From: Panagrolaimus kolymaensis
Taxonomy: Eukaryota; Nematoda; Chromadorea; Rhabditida; Panagrolaimidae
Length of the DNA: 64,000 bases
Assembly: GCA_028622995.1 (NCBI GenBank)
Contig: JAJQJQ010000005.1
Span: 6,448,001-6,512,000, forward strand
Direction of reading: 5' to 3'
The translations under genes were made by a program, and so were the position numbers. Below the pieces are notes generated by a model. It saw only the letters and a program-made list of their open reading frames with translations. It made no database searches and had not been told where the DNA came from. Below, piece by piece: positions 36,945 to 49,074 of this stretch (its first letter is position 1; every line of letters starts with the position of its first letter).

Positions 36945-38846
36945 TCATGATCCATAGAAATCCGTCTTTGGAGTACTACAAGAAATGTCGCGGCCTGGAT
37001 GCGCTATTAGCGTTTGATTGGCTCCACAACAATTTGTAGACGCTCCGGCATTATGTTGACTTCCGTTTTTAAGAAATGGCAACACATAGCATGGATATGT
37101 GAATTCAGTAGAGGAAAGTTCATAAATGGCTGAGAATGTGGCAGCTGCGCCTCCAAAAATACCAAATGCTAGAAAATTAAAGATTTAGCAAAAAATTCGT
37201 TGCTATCCACAATTTACCTATGATAATTGCAGCAAGTATGATAACCCATATAGGAGTTTCATCCATCATTTCTTTAAATGTTACGGGTTGAAATTCGATA
37301 TCTTCTTTATCACCAGAAAGTTTTCTTCTTTCAGCTTTTTTTTCTCCCGCCGAAAGATAAAGATAGAATAATGCTGGGAAAATAACTGATGTTAAAGTAA
37401 GGGTTGATCCACCCATGAGATCCAATAATGGGCCAAACTGTAAGATTTCTTTTTATGTTCTTTCAGATGGGTTTAGCTATAACTTACTGTTGGTACGGAT
37501 TCTGCAACTATTACAACCGCAAACATCATCCCTGAACGTACAAAAACTCGTTTGATGCTAAATTCTGAAGAGACAAAAAATTTATTATACAAAATGGGAG
37601 AAAAATGTACCTTGTGGAACTCGAAGTAATTCCTCAATTTCTTGATTTAATGGATTAAAAACAATGGTTAAAGTTAAGATGCAATGAATTGTAATAAGTA
37701 AATTTACAGCTTGTTGAATCCATGAAATTTGGAGTGAATTGATTACGGAGTCACGAAGGGAATCACCATATGTAAGATAACCAACAATACAAACGGGTGT
37801 ATACATAAAGAATAAAACTAAAAATTTAAACACTTATTTTTTGAGTTATTAATTTTTTTAACTAACTAATAAAAGCCATGATTGAACTTTTTGTAAATTC
37901 TGTGGGTTTTTTCATATCATGTTGAATGGTTGGAAAAGCTGAATGTCCGCCATATGAAAAAAGTAAAGTTCCAAGACCCAAAAAGTAATTAGTAATTTTA
38001 AATTTAGGATAATGTGCCTTTGGATGGCATATGCCATAATCAAGTGAAGAACCGACAAGGATTAAAACAACCGCAGCTGAAGTTGTACACATTGCAAGAA
38101 CCACAGCCCACCTAAAAATATGTCAATACGGTATTGATAAGAAAAAGAAAAGATGAGAACTAAAATCAGTATGTACATACCAAAAATCTTGTGGTGATTT
38201 CAAAAATAGCACTGGCAATAAACAAACAGCAACAATTAAAATAACATAACAAAAACTTATTTCATCGTCGGTAAAAGATTTAATAGCATCATGAATATTT
38301 TTAGCTGAAAGTAATAAATAAACGACAGCTATTCCAAATTGAGTTACATCAATGCAAATTGAAACTATTAAACGACAAATTGGACCCAAAGCTCGATAAG
38401 CAATTTCGGGATATGGTTTGCGACAATGTGAACGATATTCGGGCCAACGACGAATTAAAACATTCCATGATAAACCCAACATATACGCGGTTATCATAAC
38501 AACGATATTCATTACAATTCCAAAAATGATTCCAACAATTAAACCAAGTTGGATCATGGCCGTCGGGAGAGCTACCAACCCGCCTCCCGCGAGGTCTCCG
38601 ACCACAAAAAGGCCTAAATTCTATTTGTCAGTTAATGTTCATGTTAAGAGGCTAAAGAGATTTACCAGTGACAAACCAATTGAGTCCATGATTTTTAACA
38701 AATATTCCATTTTCAAAATATCCATCCCCATTTTCATCGTGGCCTTTTTCTGGCTTTTTTTCATCAATGCTCCAAGCTGGATCGTGTTTATCATCTGATG
38801 AAAGGGTTAATGAGGTTATTCGAGGGCGATACTTTCCAGCCGTCAT
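36945..38846 (-). CDS. Aa_trans-family amino-acid transporter (SLC32/36/38-type)
   Basis: Seven exons (38666-38846, 38181-38613, 37867-38111, 37611-37817, 37488-37564, 37218-37437, 36945-37168) give 528 residues. A polar N-terminus of about 60 residues precedes GDLAGGGLVALPTAM, the first helix of the family, and about ten more hydrophobic segments follow. Recognisable blocks are PYPEIAYRALG, SYGGHSAFPTIQHDMK, YTPVCIVGYLTYG and VFNPLNQEIEELL. Proteins of this superfamily move neutral or acidic amino acids with H+ or Na+ across plasma, vesicle or lysosomal membranes; substrate cannot be read from sequence. A cytosolic charged loop (GEKKAERRKLSGDKED) lies between late helices. The C-terminal tail is Cys-rich and unusual for the family (residues about 495-528). 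The start is the first ATG, and the exon phases all fit. Confidence 0.9.
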
Positions 38847-41024
38847 GATTATTAAATCTAAATTTTTTCATACGCTTAAATTTTTAGTTTTAATTAAAAT
38901 TATACAAATGAATAAAACGCGATCGAAAACAGACAAAGTTTTTTATGTCACTCGTTAAGTATTATTTCCATTTTTTAAACAAAAACATACATCAATTCAG
39001 ACAACAATTTATTCAGAAATAACCTTTATGTGTTTTTTTGTGAGAAAACAAAAGCAAAAAACAATGTCGAATTAAAGCGGATCAATTTAGAAAACAAACA
39101 AAAAAACAAGATGAAAAATGAAAAACTTTGAATACAAAATTTTTGCTAAAATATTATATTTTATAAAAAACATGGGAGGACCTTTTCTCGTGGTACTTGA
39201 AAGATCGAAGTTAACAAAAAAATGATGTATAAAACTAACAAAATATTTTAAATATTTACAATCATAGTCACTGCGTAGTTAATTTACAAAATATTACCAA
39301 TCTTAGGATTCCTTAAAAAACTATGCTAAAATCAAGAAACAAAATTTTACATTTTTAGTTTTTTTCATTTCTATCGAAAAAATGAGAAAAAATTATTCGA
39401 CTTTTGAATTTATTTTATGTATTACTTCTAAAAAACTTCAAAACGACCAAAAAGTGAAAAGAATTTTATGACATTTTTGTCATACTTATCTCGCTTTTTG
39501 CAATTTTTTTATTAACGTTCCTCATCGAATTTCTTATGTTCGAGTACATTACTTTGCAAATGTTCCTCGCTCAACCTCTTTCAAAAAAAAAAATCATTAA
39601 AAAAGACCGCTGATTTTTTTACGTTTACTTTTTTTTCTTGAAGTTTGATTTGGACTACGCTTATTCACAAAAAAAAAAACAGTCGAAATGTTTTTATCGC
39701 TATGTTTTACATGCTTTCCAGCTCCTTAAAAAAAAGAAGTTGTCAAACATTGTGCCCACTGAAAAAAGATTCCTTATCAACCAAAGAGGCTTAGTGTCCT
39801 TCTGGTTTTAATCTTTTATATATAAAAAATTGCTCATTAAAAATGCTAATAATCATCAATTTTCCATTTCTTTTAAACGAATGTGAAACAATAAAGAAAA
39901 AAAGAAAATCCGGGAAGAAATTTATTATCAAACAGAAGTAAGAAAACAAAAAATGCGAATCTAGTAGCATCGACGGGAGAGACAAAAATTTAGAGTCAGC
40001 ATGATGAAGCCAACCATCACCTTTCTTTTGATGTTTTTTCCCCCACGTTGCTTTTCGTAATCCATTTTTATTTTATATAAATATTTTATGCGTTTATTTT
40101 TAAGTTTAATTATAATGGATGCTAAACAAATATTTAGTTTTTAAAGATCAGTATCACCCTTCTTTTTTTTAAGAAAAAAGGAAGCCATTCGCGCTTTTCT
40201 ATGTCAGCCATCGTCGTTGCAGAAAGTATAGAACTCAAAAGTCATGACGTTCTTATTTGATTCCTACCGCTAAGCTAGAAACTGTATTGTTTAACTTCTT
40301 TCTTTATATAATTAAATAACCGTTTAGCAATTAAAAGTAAGATTCTTTCAGGACCCTGCTGTCTTCGATGATGCTTTATAGAGATTGAAGCACATGGTAT
40401 GAAATGCTATGGTTGTAGTTTTTTCACTCACAATAGTTTTTCATAAGATAATATTATCATTAAGGAAAAATAGAATTAGCACATATTTGTTTTTGTCAAC
40501 TATAATAAGTGAGGAGGTTTAATTTTTGATGAAAAGTCGTTCTGGTAAAGAACACAATATTGTTGAAATTCCTGGACAAAGTCAGCTTGGAATGAGAAAG
40601 TTGTTTGGTGGAAAGAAAGGTAGTAAATGCCACAATAAAAGAAAATATTAATTATTTATTGTTTTGTTAAATTAAAACGCAAACTTTTAATATACACAAT
40701 TAAACGCAAGAGCAAGAAATACCGGATAAAATGCAAAAAATTAATGAAATAAATCAAAGCTATCTAAATCTACAAATAAAATTTAAAAAAAGGCAACGAG
40801 TGAAAATTTGTGATTAATCCTTTTTTACAACAAAAAAAAATATTGAAAAATGAGTATCTAAATATTATGAACTCAAAAAAAAAGAAGAAGCAAGCTGTAG
40901 GAAATAGAGTTCAAAATAATTGGGAATAATTATTACATATTTTGTGTGATGAAGAAGAGAAAAATATTTATAAAAATGGCAAAAAATGAAAGCACATTTG
41001 GGGATTCAAAATTTAAAAGTTCGA
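38847..41024. other. Intergenic between transporter promoter and vab-9 3' end
   Basis: 2.2 kb without a supportable gene. A few less A/T-rich fragments near 40360-40640 contain short protein-like readings (for example one with KCYGCSFF), but they have stops and no consistent splice pairing. Promoter elements for the amino-acid transporter should lie at the left end. Confidence 0.5.
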
Positions 41025-41854
41025 TCAAGCGAATTCTGATGGTGGATTGTAAATCGTTTTCTCTTTATAATAAACTTCTTCATGTTCTTTATCACAAATT
41101 AGAAGAAGTAAAGCTCCCTAAAAGAAGTTGATTAGCTTCGATGATACATAAAATTATAACTTACGAAGCAAAAGAGCATTGCTGCCCAAGCTATGCCATA
41201 ACTCCAATCAAATTCCCATACTCTAACACCATAATCGGACATTCCTGTAAAGAAACATGCAGGAAATACAATGAGGGCGGCTAACTCGAGTAAAACTAAA
41301 ATAATAAACATTTAAAATGTATAAATTAATAAAATAACAAGGAAATATAAGCTTAAATTATTTTAACTCTCTCAAAAGTAATAATGGTTTTGAGTTGTAT
41401 CTCACAATGGAAGTTAAAAATTTGTTGTAAGACCAATATAAAATAATTACATACCTGATAAAAGAGCTAAAGCAAAAGCAGCCTTGTAAAAGATATGTTT
41501 TCGATGTAAATCATTTGATTTTAAACCCAAAATATTTCCAATAGAAGCAATAAAAGTAAATCCAAGTGCAATTAAATTCATAACAGCCACAGCTGTAATG
41601 TATCTAGCTTTACGATTAATACCATGACATTGTCCAGGAGCTGGCGCTCCTCTGATTGGAGCCATCAATCCAAGATCAGTATCATCCATGCATTCTCGAA
41701 ACAATCCAGTATGAAATGATTGAGTCCTTAACCAATATGTCGTGGATAAACAAATTATAAGTAATATTAAAGAAATTAATAAACATATTAAGGATATTAT
41801 TTTTAATGGGCGCACAACCGTCACTGTTTCAATTGTAGTTGTTTGAGCAGCCAT
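41025..41854 (-). CDS. vab-9: Claudin-like four-helix membrane protein (VAB-9/TMEM47 type)
   Basis: Three exons (41455-41854, 41165-41295, 41025-41117) give 207 residues with four hydrophobic segments. The first extracellular loop has the claudin-type W...GLF...C...C pattern (TTYWLRTQSFHTGLFREC, then GQCHG). The second half reads VRVWEFDWSYGIAWAAMLF and ends in LICDKEHEEVYYKEKTIYNPP. These match the VAB-9/TMEM47 (BCMP1) branch rather than classical claudins. VAB-9 localises to adherens junctions of nematode epithelia and helps link cadherin to actin. The ATG at 41852-41854 was chosen because the conserved N-terminus begins there; open frame upstream is leader. The 4.4-kb gene-free DNA upstream may hold its enhancers. 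Confidence 0.88.
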
Positions 41855-44800
41855 CTTTTTTTTGAAGCTAAAGAAGAGAAAACGATGATGAGTAAAAATG
41901 TTTGTGAACAATAACAACACGCATGTAATATAGAAAAACACGCTAACAAAAAAATGAGGCACAAAAAGTTTTTTTTCTTTTTCAAACAAATCAATAAAAT
42001 ACAGTTTTATTTTCCTTTTTTGTGAAAAATAGGGAGTGTGTTGTGTTATTGCCACCCCACCGCGCTGGCAATGACTCACATCAGCCATGTTTGAAAATAG
42101 GGGGAAATAGAAAGGGAACGGTTCTCTCTCGTGGGCGCAAAGGCAGTCAGCAACATTAGCAATGGCGATGTGGAGGTGATAAGAATCTTTTAAGAAATAA
42201 AATATTCATACAAATAAGATCCATTGCAGATATAAGAAGAAAGAGGAGAAAAGAATGAATGAATTAAATCGGAAATGAGTGTTGCACAATTTTTTGATGG
42301 AAAATTGCGCGAAAATGGTTGACAACTTAGAAGTGCCGGAAAGATTAATGGGTGGTGGAAAGGGTTGAATGTCTGTGATGGAGGACGATGACAATTGTGG
42401 ATGGAAAAAGAGTTTCAACTGACTTCTTTTTAAGGCATGGGTCAAATTAAAGAAGGGATTTGACAGTTTAAAAAAAAAAGAGACATGGAGTTAAATGGCA
42501 TTGAACGTGATTGAAGAGTAAAAGGTTTTGAAAATGCCGTCGAAGACTTTGGATAAAGCCTTGAGGAAAGAGAAAAAAGATTTGATAAATGTTCTAACTC
42601 AAATAAAAAATGTGGCAAATTTCTATAACATTTTCTGGTAAAATAAAAATGCTACAATAAGCAAAATCTGTTATACTAATAAAATTTATGTAATCAAAAA
42701 ACTTTTTTCATTTATCTTGGTCGGCAAATAAAAAATCTAAAGTGGTTTCCATAATAATTAAATTCAAAGGTCATTGTAAAACATAAAATTCAGCCTAATT
42801 TTTTCTAAAATCTTTAAAAAACAATGGTCACTTTTCTTATAATCGTAAAAACGATAAAACATTTTGAATGCAGAAACTTTGACTGAAGAAGAAAAAAATG
42901 AAATGAATCATTATCGAAAAAAAACTAAAAAGAAAAGAAGCAGGCAATGATTCAAACGTAAAACTGAGCTAATTTCCGCTGTTTTCAAAACAAATGTTGA
43001 AAAAAAATTTAACGAGGAAATTTGTAAAAAAAAAGAGTCCAAAAATGTGTATGAAAAAAAGAAAACGGACGATAAAAGTCAAAATAGAAGATAAAAGAAA
43101 ATATGGGATTTGCGCTTTTAAAAACAGGGACGCGCCGAAGTGAAAAACACGTCGTTGATGGACATCGTAGTTGGTTGGTTATTTCGGTTGAATGGATCAG
43201 AATAGACTCAAACAACATTTTGTAAGAAGTGAAATATTCCATGTGTTTTACAGAAAGAAAAAAAGCAAATAGTCAAATACCCTTAGGGTAAATAAAAAAG
43301 AGAAGAAGAAAAAAGCGTGGATCTTTTATGTTTGAAAAAATTTTGTACAAACAAAACAAATAATAATAATATTTCTTCCGCTCACCTTCACGATTATCGA
43401 TCTTTTTTTTGAGATGCGTTTCTTTGCGCAATAATAAAACGAAAATCGAGGTCGTCTCTTTTTTCCTTTTTTTCTGATTCACAAGTTTTTAAGTCGAAGG
43501 CTAATCTATTTGGTACTTAAATATTTTTTCTCTCCTCTTCTCTTTTAAAGCAAAAATGCTTCAAAGCGAGCGAACCGGTTGGATAAGAAGAAGAAGTGGC
43601 ACTTAATGGGATAATATTTGGCATAATAGAATTTAAGATTAAAGAAAAAAAATTGGGTAAAGCTATAGCTTTGATGATTATGCAAAAAAAAAAAGGGATT
43701 TAAAAAACTTAAGATGATCTTCGGCACCTTTTTGTCATTTTTGGTTAAAATAAATGGCGCTGGAATTAGAAAATCTCTCAAAAATAGAATCAAGTTTTTG
43801 AGCTAAAAATTCACAACCAATAATTTTCCACCCATTTAAAACGTAAAATTTTTAAAGGAAGAAATAGAAAAATTGATTGATATAATATTTAAAAAAAAAG
43901 GCTTCGTCCTCACTTCTTCAAATAAGGCGGTCATCGACGACAAGCAAGCAGCAGCAAGTAAGAGAAAAACAGTCTTTGTCGTCGTTCGATCTGAACAAAA
44001 CAAACAACACTCAAAAAATTTTTTCGATAAAATGTAAAAAAAGATATAAATTGAATTTTCATGGAAAAAATCTCTCAAGCTTGAAAACAAGATTTTTCTT
44101 CCACTCTCTTGATTTTTTGAAAAAGAGAGAGAGAATGTAAAAAAAGCCTCAAGTATTTTTCTTGCTGCTGTTGCTGCAACAAAATAAAAAAAGAAGTGTG
44201 ACACAGCGGGAAATGGAAATAGCCTTCTCCATTTTTTTTATTAGTAACCTAAAACCGCAAACATTACCTTGAAATGAATTGAAAAAATGATTTCCAACGA
44301 GCCGTGACTCAAAATAGAAAAAAGAACATTGCGCAGCAGTGGCGACGATGCATCCAAATTTGGGAGGGAAAAAATAGGAACGTCGAAGAAGAAGAAGAAC
44401 ACGACCAACAACGACCTTGTAAAAGAAGCGTCAATTCTCGCAAAACGGCGTTTGATCGTTTTTATTATTTAGAAAAACCAAAAGAAAAGAAGAGAAAAAA
44501 ATTTAATTGTTCCTTTCTTGTAGTCAGTCAGTGTGAAGCAATGCAAAAGAAAGAAGTAGGTGAAGACGAAAAAACGAAGGAAAAGAAAGAAATAACAAAA
44601 TCCTCAAAATTCAATGGAAAAACACAAAAATGGAATTTTATTATTATTATTATTTTTATTATTGAAGAACAACATTTGTGTATGAAAAGAAGAATTGAAA
44701 TGTGTGAATAAGAAGAGGAAGAATAAAACTTTTTTTCGCTGTGCCATTCTTCTTTTTTTCTTAATTCATTTAAAATTTATGGAGGGATCATCTCCTTCAA

Positions 44801-46320
44801 AATTGGATGGACGTGTGAAGAAAGTTTATGAAAGGTCATGGAAGGGCGTATTTGAAAACAGAAATAGTAATAAATAAAAAAAGCTGTAATAGAGATAAAA
44901 GTAATTTGGAAGTGTATCATCAGTTGAAATCATTTTTACGCATTTTAAACTTATTCAATCTTCACCATCCTGGAAAATCTTTTTGGCTAACCATAAAAGC
45001 TTCCTCCTCTCTCAAAAAAGCAAAAAGAAACAATAACAAACAAAATAAAAAAAAACAACAAAGCTTGTGACAGCTGGTTGTTGGATGTCTCCAAAAACTT
45101 CTTTAAAAAGTTTTTTCTTTTCTTTCTTCTAAAACACTGTTATTGTTGTCTCCAAATTTGGGAAGAAAAAAAAACTTTTTCTTACATAGCAGCTTAAAAA
45201 ATGCCCTAAGGAAAGCTTTAAAAAATAAAAGAAGGAAAATAAGAAAAGCGGCTTTTAACATTCACGATGGAGAAAAAAAAGATTAATGAGGAAAACAAGC
45301 GTAAAAAAATGAACGAACTTCTTCAACCACATGTGTGAAAACTTTCTTCTCAATGTTTTAGGGTTAAAAAAAGAATGCTATGTTTTTTTAAATCAACCAC
45401 TGTGAAACAAACAACTGTTAAAAAGAAAGAATAAACTTTGACTAAAATAATGAAAGATTTTTCTATGACATTTGACAGCCACAGGTGGTTTTCATTCATG
45501 AACTAGAGAGGTTAAAATATAATCAGTTTGAAGTAAAAATCAAAGTGTCAAGAAGCAAACCAAAAATAAACTGAATGAAATTCGTCAAAATGGAAGATGC
45601 CGCAAACAAACAAAAAATAAAATAAAGAGTAGTTTGTTTGACTCAAATATAAAAGAAGAAGAAAAAAAATTGAATAAAACGTGAGATTTGTGTGAATATT
45701 TATTTGCTTTAGCTATTTTTGTTTTGTTATTGAATAACTTTGAGAAGGAAAACGATGCCACCAAAAATAGGAAGCAAGCTTTTAGATTCATTGAAAGACG
45801 AGATGGTAGCAAACAAACATGGAGACAAACAGCTGTTGATATTTCCATCAAAACAATTTTTACAGTAAACAACTAACAACAAAAATGCAAACAATGATAT
45901 TCTCTGTCACAAATATCCCTCAATCAATTGTTATCCTCCTTCTTGCACCTTTTGTTAAAAATACGGTAGGTGATAATTTTAATTTAAAAACATGGACGCT
46001 ACAAGAGTTATTTTTAAAAGGTTTAATGGTAGTTGGAATAATTATGTGATTTTAAGGTATTTGGTTATGCTACATTACCATATCTCAATCAAACTGGTTT
46101 ATCATAAATCGGACATTTCTTGTTTTTATTTTACTTCCATTTTTATTGTTTTGTTTGAAAGTTTAGAAGCAACTGCATGCGGTCTAAAAACTTTCCATAT
46201 AAATGAACCTTTTGCCAGAATCAAAATTTCCAATGATATCCAATATTGTTGCCATTTTTTTATCTCCAATTCTTTATTTCTATCTAAATTCCTTATCAAA
46301 AACCTGCAATTTTAGTTAAA
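41855..46320. other. Large intergenic region between divergent vab-9 and atg-10
   Basis: 4.4 kb with no gene I can support. A GC-richer 300-bp patch at 42040-42180, directly upstream of vab-9, contains an AP-1-like TGACTCA. The plus-strand frame at 44304-44711 begins with GTG and is a translated A-rich run. The frame at 45992-46315 has an ATG, but no family features and no Kozak or splice context. Confidence 0.5.
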
Positions 46321-47094
46321 ATGTGTATTTCAAATGACGAATATGAAAAAGAACTAAAAGCCTTTGTTCAAGAATGGAATTCAAAGTATTCAAATGAAAA
46401 ATGGAAACTTAATAAAGTAAAAAATTGTCCCTTTATTGTTAATATTCACTCAACATTTTCTTTTAGACTGATAGATATTTTTATGCAGAAATGAAATATT
46501 TAAGTGATAAAGATAAATTATGGCATCATGCTTTCATTATTTACAATTTTTCTTATGACGTTCCACAACTTTGGTTTAACGTTTATGAACCTGGAAGTAC
46601 GTCTCTCTTTGCTTTATTAGTTATTATTAATGGAATATTGTTATAGCGATTCAAAAACGTCTTCCACTAGAAAATGCAATTAGATCAACAGAGTTTCTTG
46701 GGCGATGCTCTGAAGAAGAGCATCCTTTTCTCGGGGTCGGATTTTATTATGTTGATCCTTGTCGAGTCATAGCCGCAACCAATGATATTCCTTCAAATTC
46801 AGATAAACTTGGATATAAATTACTCAAGTAAGTAAATTTTTATTATATAAGTGAAAGCTCTTGGAATGAATAAATATAACTGCACTTTAAAGTTTGAGCA
46901 ACAAAAAAAACTTGATAAGCAACATTTCGTTTGAATGATTCAAACAAAAAATATGTACAATGACGGTTAAAAAAATAAACGAAATGTTGCCCAAATAATA
47001 AACAAAAAATAAATAAAAATGTTTCAGATGGTTTTTCGTAGCTGCTCAGCCAACTCGCTTGAGATCTCCAATTGAAATGGCTACAATATTTTGA
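46321..47094 (+). CDS. atg-10: ATG10, E2-like enzyme of autophagy
   Basis: Four exons (46321-46416, 46467-46596, 46647-46827, 47028-47094) give 157 residues. The C-terminal half reads EEHPFLGVGFYYVDPC and then LLKWFFVAAQP, the signature around the catalytic Cys (C114) of ATG10. ATG10 accepts ATG12 from ATG7 and transfers it to ATG5 in autophagosome formation. The usual HPC at the active site is DPC here. The protein is shorter than the human one (220 residues), mainly at the N-terminus. The last intron is 200 nt, four times the local norm, and carries nested palindromes. The stop codon is 9 bp from the stop of the convergent piga gene. As I recall, the two orthologues are also near neighbours in C. 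elegans (cosmid D2085). Confidence 0.9.
46919..46990. repeat. Inverted repeat in the last atg-10 intron
   Basis: GCAACATTTCGTTT at 46919-46932 is perfectly inverted at 46977-46990, and GTTTGAATGATTCAAAC at 46929-46945 is itself a palindrome. The arms would form a stem with a loop of about 44 nt in the intron RNA. It is either a small transposon remnant or a structured intron element. Confidence 0.8.
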
Positions 47095-47103
47095 AACAGA
47101 TAA

Positions 47104-48613
47104 TTAAAGCTTTTTCTTTTTTATTATTGACGAGTATCTTTCACGCGGGTCAAAACAATCCAAAATAAATATAACAATTAAATTCATAGCTGTAAACCAA
47201 ATCCAAAAGACACCAAATGCGATTCCACAATTATTGTAACTGAAACATTAATTTATTATTTTTTGATACAAAAAAAACTAGTTTACTTTTTGAAACGTTC
47301 TTTGATAGTTCCAGGTCGATCACGTAGAGCGGAATAATACACGATTTCTGTTCTTTCTGCAACACTTGGCCATTGATACATTGGACTCATTCGACGATGT
47401 CTTTCTTCAGGTGAGATCAATTTTCCAGATTCAAGTTGAGCAATTGTTTTAAGTAAAGCTTCAGATAATTCTAAAAATGGATGATCAACATTGCGAAAAA
47501 GTAAAAAAGGCTTACGATAGGATTCAGGTTCGGCTAAAGTTATAAATTCATCAGGCAAAACTTCAGGAACTCCACCAACTTTAGTTGAAACAATATGAAG
47601 TCCACAAGTTGCTGCTTCTACAATGGACGTACAAAAAGCTTCGGTTAAACTTGTATTCAGGAATATATGCCCTCTAACAAGTAAATCACGCACTTTGTCA
47701 TGAGGGAGCATGCCAACCATTTCGCATCTTGAATGAAGTTTGTGTCGTTCTCTCATTTCTTCAATCGGCACTCTTTTTGGTCCATCACCAGCAATTATAA
47801 ATTTCACTGTTGGATGTCGCGAACAAACTTCAGGTACTACATTAACAAGAAGATCAGCTCCTTTTCGATACACAAGTCGAGACATCACGATTACGGTAAT
47901 AGGTTTGGAATTGAATTGAGCGATATCAGGAAGAAATAAATGTTTTACAATTGCATTTGGAATGACGGAAACTTTTTGAGGATCTAAATTTGCTCGAAGA
48001 ACAGTATTTTCTTTGCTGAAAATGAACATTAAGAGTTTTAAATTGTGTTAAAACTTTCATACCTTGTATAACTAACACAAATAGTTCGATCAATATTAAT
48101 TAAAGAATATTGCAACAATAATTTACTTGTTAAAATAGCTGAAGCATCAGCAAACCCAAATAAGGAATGATCAGTGAATACAGTATGAAGTCCCAAACAC
48201 CAGCCATGAAACATCGCTTCATGAGCCATAGCGGAAAAAGCAGAATGACCATGAACAATTTGAACATTTTCACTTAAGAATATTTTTCGAAACCAATAAA
48301 CTGAACCAGGAATAGATGCAAGAGTTGTAGTATTGGACATAACAATAAAAGGAAGATAATATACTTTTAAGCCATTTGTAAAATATCGAATACCTCTTCG
48401 AGAGCCATAACCATGAGTTAATACAATAACTTTATGACCACGTTTTAATAAGCATTCTCCAAGATAATAAATATGAGTTTCCACACCACCAGTATTAGGA
48501 CAAAAGAAATCTGAGACAAGTCTAAAAAAAGAGTACATAAAAATCATAAAATTGTACAAAAAAAAGTTTCAAACATACGCAATTGTAAGTTTCTTTCTGC
48601 GACGTGTTAACAT
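47104..48613 (-). CDS. piga-1: PIG-A, catalytic subunit of GPI-GlcNAc transferase
   Basis: Four exons (48579-48613, 48063-48521, 47287-48015, 47104-47239) give 452 residues. The GT4 glycosyltransferase begins with [17 protein letters not shown] and continues with [51 protein letters not shown] and [20 protein letters not shown] (the E-x7-E motif). A single C-terminal transmembrane helix follows (about residues 412-435), then a basic tail. PIG-A transfers GlcNAc to phosphatidylinositol on the cytosolic ER face, the first step of GPI anchors. Exon 1 is only 35 nt and begins at an ATG that gives a short basic start. The gene converges on atg-10 with overlapping 3' UTRs expected. Confidence 0.95.
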
Positions 48614-49074
48614 TGTTGATAAAGAATGTGCACCATTGGAATATGTAAGCTTTAGAACATGTTAATTTTACCCGTAATAATAAAATGTTGAGATTAGCTT
48701 ACAAAAAAAATGGTATTGCCATTTTCCAAAGAATGAATCAAAAATGATTTTTAGTAACACACGTTGTTCTCAACACGAAATAAAACTTCTAAAAAAAGCA
48801 GACAAACTCCATCAAAGACATATTTTTGCATTGTCTGTTTTTTTGTTTTACAACTTTGTCTTACTTTTTACAATCACATCCACATTTACAATCTGATTTT
48901 ACCTCTTCAAAGCTCCCACAAATAATACCTCTCTAAAGTGTTTCGTGTTCACCTTTATTTTTGTCGTACGTGTAATATGTATTTGCAAACAAACATCATT
49001 TGTCTCTTTTAACATCTTCGTCGTATATATGAAACTTATTTTTCAGGGTACTTTGATTGCATTTTAAAAGTTAA
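48614..49074. other. Divergent promoter region of piga-1 and cnep-1
   Basis: 460 bp between two start codons on opposite strands. A TTATTTTTCAG sequence about 30 bp before the cnep-1 ATG is a good splice acceptor and could be a leader trans-splice or 5'-UTR splice site. Confidence 0.5.

Noticed and set aside
40360..40640. Possible small Cys-containing gene (reading with KCYGCSFF; another with LGMRKLFGGKKG)
   Set aside because: Fragments are in different frames with stops between and no splice pairs that join them.
44304..44711. 135-codon plus-strand open frame
   Set aside because: Starts with GTG and is Lys/Glu-rich from A-runs. It has no domain, splice context or codon bias like the real exons.
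45992..46315. 107-codon open frame just upstream of atg-10
   Set aside because: No signal, domain or exon structure. It lies in the expected promoter, and its composition matches non-coding neighbours.
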